Assembly: GCA_965276825.1 (NCBI GenBank)
Contig: OZ255630.1
Location: forward strand, 3,162,001-3,226,000
From: G965276765 sp965276825
GTDB taxonomy: Bacteria > Actinomycetota > Acidimicrobiia > Acidimicrobiales > Palsa-688
Length of the DNA: 64,000 bases
Direction of reading: 5' to 3'
A program made the translations under genes and the position numbers. The notes beneath the pieces were generated by a model. That model had not been told where the DNA came from. It searched no databases and was given only the letters and a program-made list of their open reading frames with translations. How positions within the stretch are numbered: the stretch's first letter is position 1; the number at the start of each line of letters is the position of its first letter. Positions 48,031 to 57,145 of this stretch are shown in pieces.

Positions 48031-48951
48031 ATGCCGAACGCGGTGCAATTCGACCACTACGGGGACATCGACGTCCTCCAGGTCCGGGACGTGGCCATGC
48101 CGGCCGCAGCTGCGGGTGAGGTCGTCGTCGACGTCGAGGCGGCCGGGATCAACCCCGGCGAGGCGGCCGTCCGCAAGGGCTTCATGGAGTCGATGTACCC
48201 GGCGACGTTTCCCTCCGGCCAGGGCAGCGACCTCGCCGGCGTCGTCCGCCAGGTCGGCGAAGGCGTCGACGAGCTCGCGGTCGGTGACGAGGTGCTCGGC
48301 TGGTCGTGGCGGCGCTCGAGCCAGGCCGAGTACGTGGCCGTGCCCGTCGAGCAGCTGATCCCCAAGCCACGATCGCTGCCGTGGCCCGTCGCCGGCGCGC
48401 TCTACGTCGTGGCCGCGACGGCCCACGCCACATCCGCGGCGGTGTCGGCCGGCGCAGGCGACACCGTGGTCGTCTCGGCGGCCGCCGGCGGCGTCGGGTC
48501 GTTCCTGGTCCAGCTGCTCGCGGTGCGGGGCGCGTCGGTGATCGGGATCGCCTCGGAGGCCAACCACGAGTGGCTGAGGTCGGTCGGCGCGACACCGGTC
48601 GCCTACGGCGCCGGGCTCGCCGACCGCGTCCGGGCGGCCGCCCCCGACCGGATCGACGCCTTCGTCGACCTGTTCGGGCCCGAGTACGTGCGCCTTGCCG
48701 TCGAGCTCGGCGTGGCGACCGACCGCATCGACACGATCATCGCCTTCGACGCAGCCCAGGAGTACGGCGCCAAGGCGGAGGGGAGCGCCGAGGCGTCGAC
48801 CACCGCCGTGCTGGCCGAGATGGCGGACCTGGTGGCGTCGGGGCAGATCCAGGTCCCGATCGCCGCGACCTACCCCCTGGCGCAGGTCGCCGAGGCCTAC
48901 ACCGAGCTGGAGAAGCGCCACACCCGCGGCAAGATCGTGCTCCTCCCCTGA
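48031..48951 (+). CDS. NADP-dependent quinone reductase-like oxidoreductase (MDR family)
   Basis: A 306-residue medium-chain dehydrogenase without the catalytic-zinc cysteines. The GroES-like half begins MPNAVQFDHYGDIDVLQVRD, and AAGINPGEAAVRKGFM and GSDLAGVVRQVGEGVDEL follow. The nucleotide-binding motif is VVVSAAAGGVGSFLVQLLA. The end (AYTELEKRHTRGKIVLLP) is the usual family close. It probably reduces quinones or enones with NADPH. It is monocistronic, with a convergent J-domain gene. Confidence 0.87.
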   Translation: MPNAVQFDHYGDIDVLQVRDVAMPAAAAGEVVVDVEAAGINPGEAAVRKGFMESMYPATFPSGQGSDLAGVVRQVGEGVDELAVGDEVLGWSWRRSSQAEYVAVPVEQLIPKPRSLPWPVAGALYVVAATAHATSAAVSAGAGDTVVVSAAAGGVGSFLVQLLAVRGASVIGIASEANHEWLRSVGATPVAYGAGLADRVRAAAPDRIDAFVDLFGPEYVRLAVELGVATDRIDTIIAFDAAQEYGAKAEGSAEASTTAVLAEMADLVASGQIQVPIAATYPLAQVAEAYTELEKRHTRGKIVLLP

Positions 48952-48960
48952 ACGGTGCGC

Positions 48961-49236
48961 TCAGCGCATCGAACCCGGTCGCCGGTGTCGCCGTCGCCGG
49001 CGCAGGCGGCGCAGCATCCGGACCAGGGCGGGACGGTCGTCGAACACCACCACCTTCGGGCGTCCCGTCCGCTCCACCAGGACGCGACGAGCCTCGACGA
49101 GCTGCTGGAACCGGTCGACGTCACCGCCCCGGTCAGGATGGGCGGACCTGGCCAGGAGGCGAAAGGCCGCCTCCACCGCGGCAGCGTCGGCATCCGGGCC
49201 CACCCCCAATCGTGCTCGGGCCTCGGCGCGCTGCAC
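48961..49236 (-). CDS. Short J-domain protein
   Basis: A 91-residue protein. Residues 1-60 form a J domain (ARARLGVGPDADAAAVEAAF, then ARSAHPDRGGDVDRFQQLVE) with the HPD motif that stimulates Hsp70 ATPase. The remaining tail is arginine-rich and has no DnaJ zinc or substrate domain. It may be a specialised DnaK co-chaperone; its client is unknown. Confidence 0.8.
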   Translation of the reverse strand: MQRAEARARLGVGPDADAAAVEAAFRLLARSAHPDRGGDVDRFQQLVEARRVLVERTGRPKVVVFDDRPALVRMLRRLRRRRRHRRPGSMR

Positions 49237-49304
49237 GATGGGATGGTACCGAGGGTCCCGTCGGATCGGCCTGACCGCCCGCCGCCCTGCGGGCCCGGAC
49301 CCGA

Positions 49305-49889
49305 TCAGGCGATCCGCCGCTGCGCCCCCACGGCCCGGAACGCAAGGGTGATCTGCAGCGGACTCGGGCGCAGCCCGGTGGTGCGCTCCACCCGCTGGAG
49401 CACCTCGTCGAGGCGATCGGGGAACGCGCCGAGGTCGATGTCGTCACCGACGTCGACCACGGCCCGCATGCCCACATCCGGATAGGGGCCGAACAGACCG
49501 ACCCGTGCGCCCACCACGTCGGGGAGCGACGTGAGGTCGGTCTCGATGACGTGGCTGAGACCCGCGGCCCGGAGCACGGTCGCGCCCCGGGTGGTCGACG
49601 TCGAAGCAAAGGTGATGGCCGGCGTGCGGCGCAGACCGTCGTTGCGTCGCAGCTGCGAGCGGACGAGCCCCGAGCCGATCACGGCGGCCACGAGCCCGAT
49701 GACCACGACGACGGCGAACGACTCCCAGCCGCCCTCGTTCCACCAACGCACGACGGTCGGGTCGAAGACGAAGCGGTCGCTCCGTGCCACCCCGAAGACC
49801 TGTGCGCCCAGGCAGATCGTCAGCACCGCGGCCGCGAGCAGGACCAGGCCGACCGTCCCGAGCACGATCCGGTTTCGCCGGTCGGTCAC
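49305..49889 (-). CDS. amaP: AmaP-like alkaline-shock membrane anchor protein
   Basis: A 194-residue protein from GTG 49889. Two hydrophobic helices (IVLGTVGLVLLAAAVLTICL; VVVVIGLVAAVIGSGLV) frame a short outside loop, followed by a cytoplasmic Asp23-like part (AVVDVGDDIDLGAFPDRL). AmaP anchors Asp23 at the membrane in Gram-positives. It ends a five-gene minus-strand operon with Asp23 homologues, with 4-base overlaps. Confidence 0.72.
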   Translation of the reverse strand: MTDRRNRIVLGTVGLVLLAAAVLTICLGAQVFGVARSDRFVFDPTVVRWWNEGGWESFAVVVVIGLVAAVIGSGLVRSQLRRNDGLRRTPAITFASTSTTRGATVLRAAGLSHVIETDLTSLPDVVGARVGLFGPYPDVGMRAVVDVGDDIDLGAFPDRLDEVLQRVERTTGLRPSPLQITLAFRAVGAQRRIA

Positions 49890-50437
49890 CGGGCGGCGTC
49901 CCCGGCCGATGACCTCGTCGCTCCTGTGGTCCGCACCCGGACCTTGGACCCTCGGGGGGCGTGCAGCCCGTCGAGCTCCGCGTGCGCCGCCGTCTCGAGG
50001 GTGGCTCGGGTGGCCGCCGCCGCCTTGGCCCTCAGGCGCAGCGACCAGCCCATGGGGCCGGCGTCGAGGCGCACCTCGACCGGACCGACCGGGACCTGCG
50101 CGACGATGCGGCGCTCGGTGTGGGCTTCGGTCGAACGGCGCAGCAGCTGCCACTCGCCGGGCCCGGCGCCGTCGTAGCGAAACGATCTCGGACGCTGGCG
50201 GCGCAACTCGGCCACGGCCAGGACGAGGCCGACGGCGCCCGCCGCCACACACCAGACGATCACGGAGCGGTCCGACCAGCGCGTGGTCTCGAACGAGCGC
50301 AGCCAGGTCGAACCCGGGATCCAGACGAAGCCGGAGTTGGTCCAGGTCCAGATGCCCTCGATGACCACGAGCACGCCGCCGCCGAGGAGGGCCAGCCCGA
50401 GGACGAGGACGAGCAGGCGGTTGAGGAGCCGGATCAC
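49886..50437 (-). CDS. DUF6286-like membrane protein of the Asp23 operon
   Basis: A 183-residue protein with two membrane helices (LLVLVLGLALLGGGVLVVIE; SVIVWCVAAGAVGLVLAVAE) and a C-terminal cytoplasmic domain (RRIVAQVPVGPVEVRLDAGP) that resembles part of Asp23. Such proteins regularly sit between Asp23 and AmaP genes in actinobacteria. It likely forms part of an envelope-stress membrane complex. Confidence 0.65.
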   Translation of the reverse strand: MIRLLNRLLVLVLGLALLGGGVLVVIEGIWTWTNSGFVWIPGSTWLRSFETTRWSDRSVIVWCVAAGAVGLVLAVAELRRQRPRSFRYDGAGPGEWQLLRRSTEAHTERRIVAQVPVGPVEVRLDAGPMGWSLRLRAKAAAATRATLETAAHAELDGLHAPRGSKVRVRTTGATRSSAGDAAR

Positions 50438-50793
50438 GTCGTGCCGCCCGCCAGCCGGGGCGACCTTCGGGGCAGCGCGGCCACCTCGAGATCGTCGACG
50501 ACGAGATCGACGGCGTCGACCACCGGGCCGAGGGCCGATCGGATGGCCTCCTCCACCCGCGCCAGCAGGGGAGGAAGGGGCAGGGTCTCGGCGACCAGGT
50601 GGGCTCGGACCCGGCCTCCTTCGACCGCGACACCGATGACCTTGCCGCCGGCGTGCTGGGTGGACACCTCGATTCCGTTGCCCGGCGAACGGCGCACGCC
50701 GGGGACCGTGTCCACCGCAGCGGCGACGGCCAGGGCGGTCGTCGCCCTGGCGCTGATGGGCAGGTCCGGCCCACCCGGGGCGGGACTGGTCAC
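50434..50793 (-). CDS. Asp23/Gls24-like protein, short paralogue
   Basis: A 119-residue protein. ALAVAAAVDTVPGVRRSPGN is followed by VIGVAVEGGRVRAHLVAET and by ARVEEAIRSALGPVVDAVDL. This gives the alternating strand-helix pattern of Asp23, with the VPGV motif kept. It is shorter and more divergent than the next gene and overlaps both neighbours by 4 bases. Confidence 0.68.
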   Translation of the reverse strand: MTSPAPGGPDLPISARATTALAVAAAVDTVPGVRRSPGNGIEVSTQHAGGKVIGVAVEGGRVRAHLVAETLPLPPLLARVEEAIRSALGPVVDAVDLVVDDLEVAALPRRSPRLAGGTT

Positions 50794-51302
50794 TCGACGC
50801 GCGAACCCTGCTGCGGATCCTCGCCATCGGACTCGATGTAGAGGTCGTCGACGCTGATGTTGACCTCGACGACCTCGAGCCCGGTCATCGCCTCGATGCG
50901 TTGGATGACGTTGTCGCGGATGGCATCGGCGGTCTCGACGATGCTCTGCCCGTAGTAGGCGACGATGTCGATGTCGACGGCGGTCTGGCGCTCGCCGACC
51001 TCCACCGACACGCCCTGGGTCGTCGCCGGTGACCCACCGGGGACCCGGGAGCGGATGGCGCCGAAGGTGCGGGTCATCGTCCGGCCCATGGCCTGGACGC
51101 CGGGGATCTCCTGGGTGGCCAGTCCGGCGATCTTGGCGACCACCGACGAGGCGATGGTCGTGACGCCGTGGTCGGTGTGCAGGGCATGGCCCGAGCTGCG
51201 CTCCACGGTGCTCCCTCCGGTGCCACCCGACGCCCCGGTGGTCGGAGGCGGAGTGGTGGAGGCCGTGGGAGCGGCGGGGGTGGCGGGGGTGGTGTCGGTC
51301 AT
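50790..51302 (-). CDS. Asp23/Gls24 family envelope stress response protein
   Basis: A 170-residue protein from ATG 51302. A Thr/Pro/Ala-rich N-terminal linker of about 45 residues precedes the Asp23 core: VTTIASSVVAKIAGLATQEI, then PGVQAMG, then GVSVEVGERQTAVDIDIVAY, then VDDLYIESDGED. It is the main Asp23 protein of the operon, an abundant membrane-associated stress protein in Gram-positives. Confidence 0.85.
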   Translation of the reverse strand: MTDTTPATPAAPTASTTPPPTTGASGGTGGSTVERSSGHALHTDHGVTTIASSVVAKIAGLATQEIPGVQAMGRTMTRTFGAIRSRVPGGSPATTQGVSVEVGERQTAVDIDIVAYYGQSIVETADAIRDNVIQRIEAMTGLEVVEVNISVDDLYIESDGEDPQQGSRVE

Positions 51303-51346
51303 GGAGACTCGCTTTCGTGGGAGATCGACGGACTCGGACGGCGCGC

Positions 51347-51541
51347 TCAGCGCTTGGTGGATCCGGAGGAGGAGCGGAACCTGTCGGCCAGCTCGTTCAG
51401 GTCGATCTCGCCCTCGACGACCCGCACGACGGCCAGCCCGATGGCGCCGGCCGCCACCGCGGCCAGCACGATCCAGCCGGCATCCCAAGCCAGCCACACG
51501 AGGAGCACCCCGATGAGGAAGGCATACTGGTTACGGGACAT
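51347..51541 (-). CDS. DUF2273-like small membrane protein
   Basis: A 64-residue protein with two hydrophobic helices (YAFLIGVLLVWLAWDAGWIV; AAVAAGAIGLAVVRVVEGEI) and a charged end. Its size and position at the head of the Asp23 operon match the DUF2273/membrane-anchor proteins of such loci. Confidence 0.7.
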   Translation of the reverse strand: MSRNQYAFLIGVLLVWLAWDAGWIVLAAVAAGAIGLAVVRVVEGEIDLNELADRFRSSSGSTKR

Positions 51542-51647
51542 GACGGTGCCTCCAGGAGTCGACGGACCGGCTGACGGTGCGCCGGGTCAGGGCGCACCGC
51601 TCCCAACCGTAAGCCGCCCGGAGCGGCCGCGGGACGAAGCGGGCCTC

Positions 51648-53021
51648 TCAGCCGACCCAGACGGCCTTGAGGTTGCAAAACTCCCTGATGCCGTGGGCCG
51701 TGAGCTCGCGTCCGTAGCCGGATCGCTTGACCCCCCCGAAGGGCAGTTGGGGATAGGAGGTCACGTTGCCGTTGATGAACACCATGCCCGCCTCGAGCCC
51801 GTCGATGAACCGGGCCCGCTCGCTCTCGTCGTCGGTCCAGGCGTTGGCCCCGAGCCCGAAGGGCGTCTCGTTGGCCAGCGAGATGGCGGCGTCGAGGTCG
51901 GCGACACGGTAGAGGGTCGCGACCGGGCCGAACACCTCCTCGGTGTGCACCCGCATCTTGTCGGTGATGCCGGTGAGGACGGTGGGGGGGAAGTAGTACC
52001 CCGGTCCGTCCTGGGCGTGGCCGCCGCAGAGCGCCTGGGCTCCGAGGCCGAGGGCGTCGTCGACGAGCTCGACGATCTCGTCGCGTTGCTGGGCGGACGA
52101 GAGCGGGCCGATGTCGGTGGCCTCGTGGGTGGGGTCACCGACCACCTTGGAGGACATCGCCTCGACGAACAGCCGCTCGAACTCATCGGCCACCGACTGG
52201 TGCACGATGAAGCGCTTGGCGGCGATGCACGACTGCCCGTTGTTGAGGCAGCGGGCCGTGGCCGCCACCGACGCGGCCGCGGCCAGATCCGCGGAGGGCA
52301 TGACCACGAACGGGTCGCTCCCGCCGAGCTCGAGCACCGTCTTCTTGGCTTCGCTCCCGGCGACCGATGCGACCGCCTGGCCGGCCGGGTTGGAGCCCGT
52401 CAGGGTCGCCGCCACGACACGGTCGTCGCGGAGGATGGCCTCGATCCGGGAGGAGCCGACCAGCAGGGTCTGGAAGCAGCCATCGGGGAAGCCGGCCCGG
52501 GTGAACAGGTCCTGCATGAACAGGGCGGTCTGCGGGACGTTGGATGCGTGCTTGAGCAGGCCCACGTTGCCGGCCATCAGGGCCGGTGCGGCGAAGCGCA
52601 TCGTCTGCCAGAGCGGGAAGTTCCACGGCATGACCGCGAGCACCGGGCCGAGGGGCTGGTAGCGCCCGATGGCGCGGGACGCGCCGACGGCCTCCGCGTC
52701 GAAGACCTCGTCGGCCAGGAGCTCGGCCGAGTGGTCGGCGAAGTACCGCGCCGCCTTGGCGCACTTCTCGACCTCCTGACGGGCGGCGCTGATCGTCTTG
52801 CCCATCTCGGTCGTCATCATCGCCGCGACCTCGTCCCGCTCGGCGTCGAGGATGTCGGCGGCGCGACGCATCCACGCCGCCCGCTGGCCGAAGTCGGTCC
52901 GCCGGTAGTCGGAGAAGGCGGTCGCAGCCAGGGCCAGGCATCGCTCCACCCCGGCATCGTCGAGCTCGTCGAAGGTCTTGACCGTCTCTCCGGTCGCCGG
53001 GTTGATGGTCGCGATGGCCAC
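51648..53021 (-). CDS. gabD: NADP-dependent succinate-semialdehyde dehydrogenase-type ALDH
   Basis: A 457-residue aldehyde dehydrogenase from GTG 53021. Motifs are ATINPATGETVKTFDELDDA, VLAVMPWNFPLWQTMRFAAP, the general-base glutamate in TVLELGGSDPFVVMPSADLA, the catalytic cysteine in NNGQSCIAAKRFIVHQSVA, and EVFGPVATLYRVADLDAAI. It lies in the SSADH branch, whose members produce succinate from its semialdehyde; other short aldehydes are possible. It appears monocistronic. Confidence 0.88.
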   Translation of the reverse strand: MAIATINPATGETVKTFDELDDAGVERCLALAATAFSDYRRTDFGQRAAWMRRAADILDAERDEVAAMMTTEMGKTISAARQEVEKCAKAARYFADHSAELLADEVFDAEAVGASRAIGRYQPLGPVLAVMPWNFPLWQTMRFAAPALMAGNVGLLKHASNVPQTALFMQDLFTRAGFPDGCFQTLLVGSSRIEAILRDDRVVAATLTGSNPAGQAVASVAGSEAKKTVLELGGSDPFVVMPSADLAAAASVAATARCLNNGQSCIAAKRFIVHQSVADEFERLFVEAMSSKVVGDPTHEATDIGPLSSAQQRDEIVELVDDALGLGAQALCGGHAQDGPGYYFPPTVLTGITDKMRVHTEEVFGPVATLYRVADLDAAISLANETPFGLGANAWTDDESERARFIDGLEAGMVFINGNVTSYPQLPFGGVKRSGYGRELTAHGIREFCNLKAVWVG

Positions 53022-53152
53022 GGGGGTCCTCTTTTCGGTCGGTGTCGCTGCGGAGGATGTACCCACCGACGCCGAGGCGACCAACATCGCGCTCAGGCGG
53101 GATGGCCACCGCCGCCACGACGTCGCAGGGCGCCGGACCCCCTCAGCTCGGC

Positions 53153-54022
53153 TCAGGCGATCAGCGCCCGGACGTGGGTGGCCAGGCGCCCGGCGGAGCC
53201 GGCGGCGTGGGTCAGCCACAACGTGGGCTCGACCAACTCGACCTCGAGGACCACGGGACGGCCATCGGCGTCGTCGACCAGGTCGACCCTGGCGTAGCTG
53301 ACCGGCCCGACCCGACGCGAGACGGCGGCGAGGGCGGCGTCGGCCACGTCGACCTGGTCGGGACGGGCCGTGGTGGCGGTGACGACCTCCTGCTCCCACA
53401 GGCGGTCGATCTCGCCGGCATCGGGCGCGAGCAGCGCCCCCTTGGTGACCGTGTGGCTGTGGGTCCCGCCGAGGTAGACCAGGGACGTCTCCCCGGCGGC
53501 GTCGACCGCGGCCTGGTAGGCCTGCACCATCGCCGTGCGACCCGATGCGTGCAGGCGCCGGACGTGGCGGTCCGCCGCCGCCCGGTGCCCGGCCGTGTAC
53601 CTGGCCGCACCGAGTCCCCCGCTGCCCACCGTCGGCTTGACCACCCAGTCGCCCGCCGGCGGTGACCACGCCGGCGACGACGGCGTCACGAAGACGGTCG
53701 GCACGATCGGGACGCCTTCAGCGGCCAGGTCGGCGAGGTAGGTCTTGTCGCTGTTCCAGACGAGGACGGGGCGGGGGTTGACGAGGACCGCCGCCCGCTC
53801 GACCCGCCGGGCCCAGGCGACGAACCCCTCCACGTCGTGCACGTACCCCCAGCAGTAGAGGACGAGGACGGCGTCGAAGCCGGCCCAGTCGACGTCGTCG
53901 GCGTCCCAGGCGGCGACGACGGCTTCGGTGCCCTCGACGGCCAGCGCGTCGCGCAGCAGGTCCCAGTTGTCGTCGAGATCGGCGAAGTGGCGCGATCCGG
54001 CCACGGCGACGACCGGCCTCAC
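53153..54022 (-). CDS. ATP-grasp-fold protein
   Basis: A 289-residue protein from GTG 54022. VAVAGSRHFADLDDNWDLLR starts a preATP-grasp domain. VVKPTVGSGGLGAARYTAG is the ATP-binding glycine loop, TSLVYLGGTHSHTVTKGALL follows, and VSYARVDLVDDADGRPVVLE, then VELVEPTLWL holds the metal-binding Asp and Glu. The pattern resembles RimK- or glutathione-synthetase-like ligases; the acceptor is unknown. It is coupled to the upstream PHP gene by a GTGA overlap. Confidence 0.78.
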   Translation of the reverse strand: MRPVVAVAGSRHFADLDDNWDLLRDALAVEGTEAVVAAWDADDVDWAGFDAVLVLYCWGYVHDVEGFVAWARRVERAAVLVNPRPVLVWNSDKTYLADLAAEGVPIVPTVFVTPSSPAWSPPAGDWVVKPTVGSGGLGAARYTAGHRAAADRHVRRLHASGRTAMVQAYQAAVDAAGETSLVYLGGTHSHTVTKGALLAPDAGEIDRLWEQEVVTATTARPDQVDVADAALAAVSRRVGPVSYARVDLVDDADGRPVVLEVELVEPTLWLTHAAGSAGRLATHVRALIA

Positions 54023-54852
54023 CCGCGCCGCCAGAAGTCGTGGCGGTGCTCGCCGGCGCGGTAGCCGACGGCCTCGACCATGTCGGCGGCGTCGTCGAAG
54101 CCGCGGGCCACGGCGAGGGGATCGTGGGCGTCGCTCCCGAAGGTGACCGCACCGCCCCCCACCTCGTGCCACCACCGCACGACCTGCTCCTCGAGGGGTC
54201 TGCGGGTGTTGACCTCGAGCGCCCGGCCGCTGGCGGCCAGGGCGGCCAGGACCTGGCGGTACTCCTCCTCGAAGTCCTCCGGCCGGTAGACGACACCGGC
54301 GGGCCAGCGCCTGGCCACGTAGTCGATGTGGGCGAGCGTGTCGAAGCGCTCGTCGGAACGGACCATGGCCGCCACCTCGGTCAGGTAGTCGGAGAGGACC
54401 TGAGCCGCCGGGCGCACGGTGTGGCTGCGGCCGGCCTCGAGGAACCGCTGACCGTCGGGGAGGGAGTGCACCCCCCCGACCACGATGTCGAAGCGGCCCC
54501 GGGCCAGCAGGTCGGCGGCCGCATCGTGATGGCGGTGCGGCTCGCTCAGCTCCACGCCACTCCGGATGTCGAGCGCCGCGAAGCGGGTCCGGCAGCGCTC
54601 GATGGTCTCGTGGTAGCCATCCAGATCGAGTGGCGGCGGGACGAAGACGTGGTCGTCGTCCACGTAGGCCCGCAGCGGCCCGGAGGGAAACGCCGAGTCC
54701 GGGCCGACGTACCAGCCGGTGAAGTCCGCGTGGTCGGTGAAGGCCACCGACCGCAGCCCGAGCTCGACGGCGCGCGCGCAGGTCTGCTCCATCGACCCGC
54801 CCGGCGCGTCCCAGGACCATTCGGTGTGGACGTGACGATCCGGCGGCAGCAC
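54019..54852 (-). CDS. PHP-domain phosphoesterase (histidinol-phosphatase type)
   Basis: A 277-residue protein from GTG 54852. PHP metal ligands are in DRHVHTEWSWDAPGGSMEQ, SVAFTDHADFTGWY, RSGVELSEPHRHHD, IVVGGVHSLPDG, DTLAHIDYVARRW and TFGSDAHDPLAVA. The layout matches HisK-type histidinol-phosphate phosphatases, but no other his genes are near, so another phosphate ester is possible. The divergent ClC gene starts 73 bases away. Confidence 0.83.
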   Translation of the reverse strand: MLPPDRHVHTEWSWDAPGGSMEQTCARAVELGLRSVAFTDHADFTGWYVGPDSAFPSGPLRAYVDDDHVFVPPPLDLDGYHETIERCRTRFAALDIRSGVELSEPHRHHDAAADLLARGRFDIVVGGVHSLPDGQRFLEAGRSHTVRPAAQVLSDYLTEVAAMVRSDERFDTLAHIDYVARRWPAGVVYRPEDFEEEYRQVLAALAASGRALEVNTRRPLEEQVVRWWHEVGGGAVTFGSDAHDPLAVARGFDDAADMVEAVGYRAGEHRHDFWRRG

Positions 54853-54924
54853 CGGACCATTGTGGGCTGCACGCGACCGACGTGGGGGTCGCACCGTCTC
54901 GAGGCGGCGGGCGATGATGGAGGC

Positions 54925-56289
54925 GTGGCGAGACGCGACCGGCCAAGCGAGCGGGCACGCGTCCCGCCGCCGCTGATCCGCCGCCGCATCCCCTCGGGCC
55001 GTGGGGCCATGGAGCAGCCCAACGTCACCGGCGACGGCGACGCCGCCCTCACCCCCCGATTCTGGGTGGCGCTGGCCGCCACGGGGCTCGCCGCCGGGCT
55101 GCTCGGCGACGCGCTCATGTGGGTGCTCTTCAGCGTCGAGCACCTGGCGTTCGGCTACGGCTCCGGCCCCTTCGAGGTGGGTGCGGCCCGGGCCGGCGCA
55201 GCGCGGCGGATGGCGTCCGTGCTCGTCGCCGGGGCCTTCGGCGGGGTCGCCTGGTACCTGCTGCGGCGGGCCACGCCCGGCGAGCGCTCCGAGATCGACG
55301 AGGCCGTGTGGCGCGGCGACGGCCGGCTGTCGTGGCGGCGCAGCCTCGGCACGTCGGTGATCTCCGAGGTGGTGGTCGGCGCCGGTGCCTCGATCGGTCG
55401 CGAGGCCGCGCCCAAGCTCATGGGCGGGGTGGCCGGCGACCTGCTGGCCGGCTGGGCCGGTCTGAGCATCCCGCAACGCCGACTGCTCGTGGCCTGCGGC
55501 GGGGGTGCCGGGTTCGCGGCGGTCTACAACGTGCCCCTCGGAGGCGCCCTGTTCGCCGCCGAGATCCTGATGGGCTCGGTCGCCCTGCCGGTCGTGCTGC
55601 CCGCCGTCGTCTGCTCGGCCATCGCCACGGTGACCGCCTGGATCTACCTGCCGTCGAGCGCCACCTACCTCGACATCCCCGCCTTCCACACCTCGACCAC
55701 CCTCCTCGTGTGGGCGTTGCTCGCCGGTCCGGTGATCGCCGTCGCCGCCGCCGGCTACATCCGGCTGATCGGCTGGGTCTCGCACCACCAGCTGACCGGC
55801 GCCAAGGCCATCGGCGGTCCGCTCGTGGCCTTCGCCGTCCTCGGCGTCGCCGCCATCCGCTACCCCCAGCTGCTCGGCAACGGCAAGGGCATGGCCCACG
55901 ACGCGTTCGTGGGCGCCGGCAGCCTGACCCTGCTCGCCGCGCTCGCCGTGCTCAAGCCGCTCGTCACCGCGGCGTGCCTCGGCAGCGGTGCGTCGGGCGG
56001 CCTCTTCACCCCGGTGCTCAGCACCGGAGCGGTGCTCGGGGGTTTCCTCGGGCTGGCATGGAGCCACCTCTGGCCGGGGGCGCCCGTCGGGGCCTACGCC
56101 GTGGTCGGCGCCGCGGCCATGATCGGCGCCGGCATGCAGGCACCGCTCGCCGCACTGGCCCTCGTGCTCGAGCTGACCCACAACGGCTTCTCCGTCATGG
56201 TCCCGATGATGCTCGCGACCGGCGTCGCCACCGCCGGGGCCAGGTGGATCGACGGCTACTCGATCTACTCCGCCCGCCTCCGGCGCTGA
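54925..56289 (+). CDS. ClC-family chloride channel/transporter
   Basis: A 454-residue membrane protein from GTG 54925; ATG 55009 is an alternative that drops a basic 28-residue leader. ClC selectivity motifs are visible: GASIGREAAPKLMGGVAGDL (GREGP variant), YNVPLGGALFAAEILMG and CLGSGASGGLFTPVLSTGAV. About ten hydrophobic helices are seen. GREAA in place of GREGP is a noticeable change near the gating region. There are no cytoplasmic CBS domains. Confidence 0.87.
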   Translation: MARRDRPSERARVPPPLIRRRIPSGRGAMEQPNVTGDGDAALTPRFWVALAATGLAAGLLGDALMWVLFSVEHLAFGYGSGPFEVGAARAGAARRMASVLVAGAFGGVAWYLLRRATPGERSEIDEAVWRGDGRLSWRRSLGTSVISEVVVGAGASIGREAAPKLMGGVAGDLLAGWAGLSIPQRRLLVACGGGAGFAAVYNVPLGGALFAAEILMGSVALPVVLPAVVCSAIATVTAWIYLPSSATYLDIPAFHTSTTLLVWALLAGPVIAVAAAGYIRLIGWVSHHQLTGAKAIGGPLVAFAVLGVAAIRYPQLLGNGKGMAHDAFVGAGSLTLLAALAVLKPLVTAACLGSGASGGLFTPVLSTGAVLGGFLGLAWSHLWPGAPVGAYAVVGAAAMIGAGMQAPLAALALVLELTHNGFSVMVPMMLATGVATAGARWIDGYSIYSARLRR

Positions 56290-56398
56290 CCGTTCGGGAC
56301 CCCCGCCGGCCCGTGCCCCGGGGGAGCAAAGCTGTCAGGCTTGGGGTAGAGCACGGCCAGACCGCCGAACCGGCCGGCGGCCGGGAGGAAGCGACCAG

Positions 56399-57094
56399 AT
56401 GCGCTGCACCAACTGTGGCACCGACGCACCGGACCAGGCTTCGCAATGTCCCTCCTGTGGCACCGTCCTGACCGCCGCCGCCCCGGGGGGAGCCGACCAA
56501 GGTGGCTGGGGCGCCGCCGCGCCCGGTGGCTGGCCGTCGCCCGCCGCGCCCCCGCCGGTCTCGGGCGGCTACCCGCCGCCGGGCTACCAGCAACCGGCGC
56601 CGTCCTACCCGCCGCCCCCCCAGGCTGGCTGGGCCGGAGGCGGTGGCGGTGGCTATCCGAGCCCGCCCCCCGCCTGGGACGGTGGCGGCGCGATGGGCGG
56701 CCGGGTCGGCAACCTGGCCGGGTGGTGGTACCGGGTCGGCGCCACCCTGATCGACGTCATCGTGCTCGGGGTGATCAACGTGGTCATCGGCGCGGCGGGG
56801 GGCCGGGCCCTCGAGTACGTCGGCGGCCTGGTCGTCGGACTGGTCTACAACGGCGTGCTGCTGTCCAACCGGGGCCAGACCGTCGGGATGATGGCCCTCG
56901 GCACCCGCTGCGTCCGTGAGCGCGGCGGCCAGTACCTCACCATCGGCCCGGCCATCGGCCGCTACCTCCTCGGCACCCTGCTCGAGCTCACCGTCATCGG
57001 TGGCCTGCTCGACGTCCTCTGGCCGCTCTGGGACGGCAAGAACCAGACCATCCACGACAAGGCCGTCGGCTCGCTGGTCGTCCACGCCCGTTGA
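56399..57094 (+). CDS. Zinc-ribbon, Pro/Gly-rich, RDD-family membrane protein
   Basis: A 231-residue protein. Residues 1-22 are a zinc ribbon (CTNCGTDAPDQASQCPSCG). Residues about 25-98 are a Pro/Gly/Tyr-rich linker. The rest is an RDD domain (LAGWWYRVGATLIDVIVLGV; GQTVGMMALGTRCVRERGGQ) with three hydrophobic segments. RDD proteins are transport-related or assembly factors of unclear role. It is monocistronic, upstream of the riboswitch locus. Confidence 0.82.
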   Translation: MRCTNCGTDAPDQASQCPSCGTVLTAAAPGGADQGGWGAAAPGGWPSPAAPPPVSGGYPPPGYQQPAPSYPPPPQAGWAGGGGGGYPSPPPAWDGGGAMGGRVGNLAGWWYRVGATLIDVIVLGVINVVIGAAGGRALEYVGGLVVGLVYNGVLLSNRGQTVGMMALGTRCVRERGGQYLTIGPAIGRYLLGTLLELTVIGGLLDVLWPLWDGKNQTIHDKAVGSLVVHAR

Positions 57095-57113
57095 GTGCCT
57101 CGTCGGGGGACGC

Positions 57114-57143
57114 TTGACACGCTCCCCGGCCCACTCCTACCGT
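57114..57143 (+). promoter_or_regulatory. Promoter of the riboswitch-controlled operon
   Basis: TTGACA (57114-57119), 18 bases, then TACCGT (57138-57143) preceded by ACTCC, the same extended -10 style as at 33.2 and 45.5 kb. The riboswitch begins just downstream. Confidence 0.65.
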
Positions 57144-57145
57144 CA

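Noticed and set aside
51168..53297. Long plus-strand frame opposite the aldehyde dehydrogenase
   Set aside because: It is antisense to a complete ALDH with all catalytic motifs; the frame itself has no recognisable domain.
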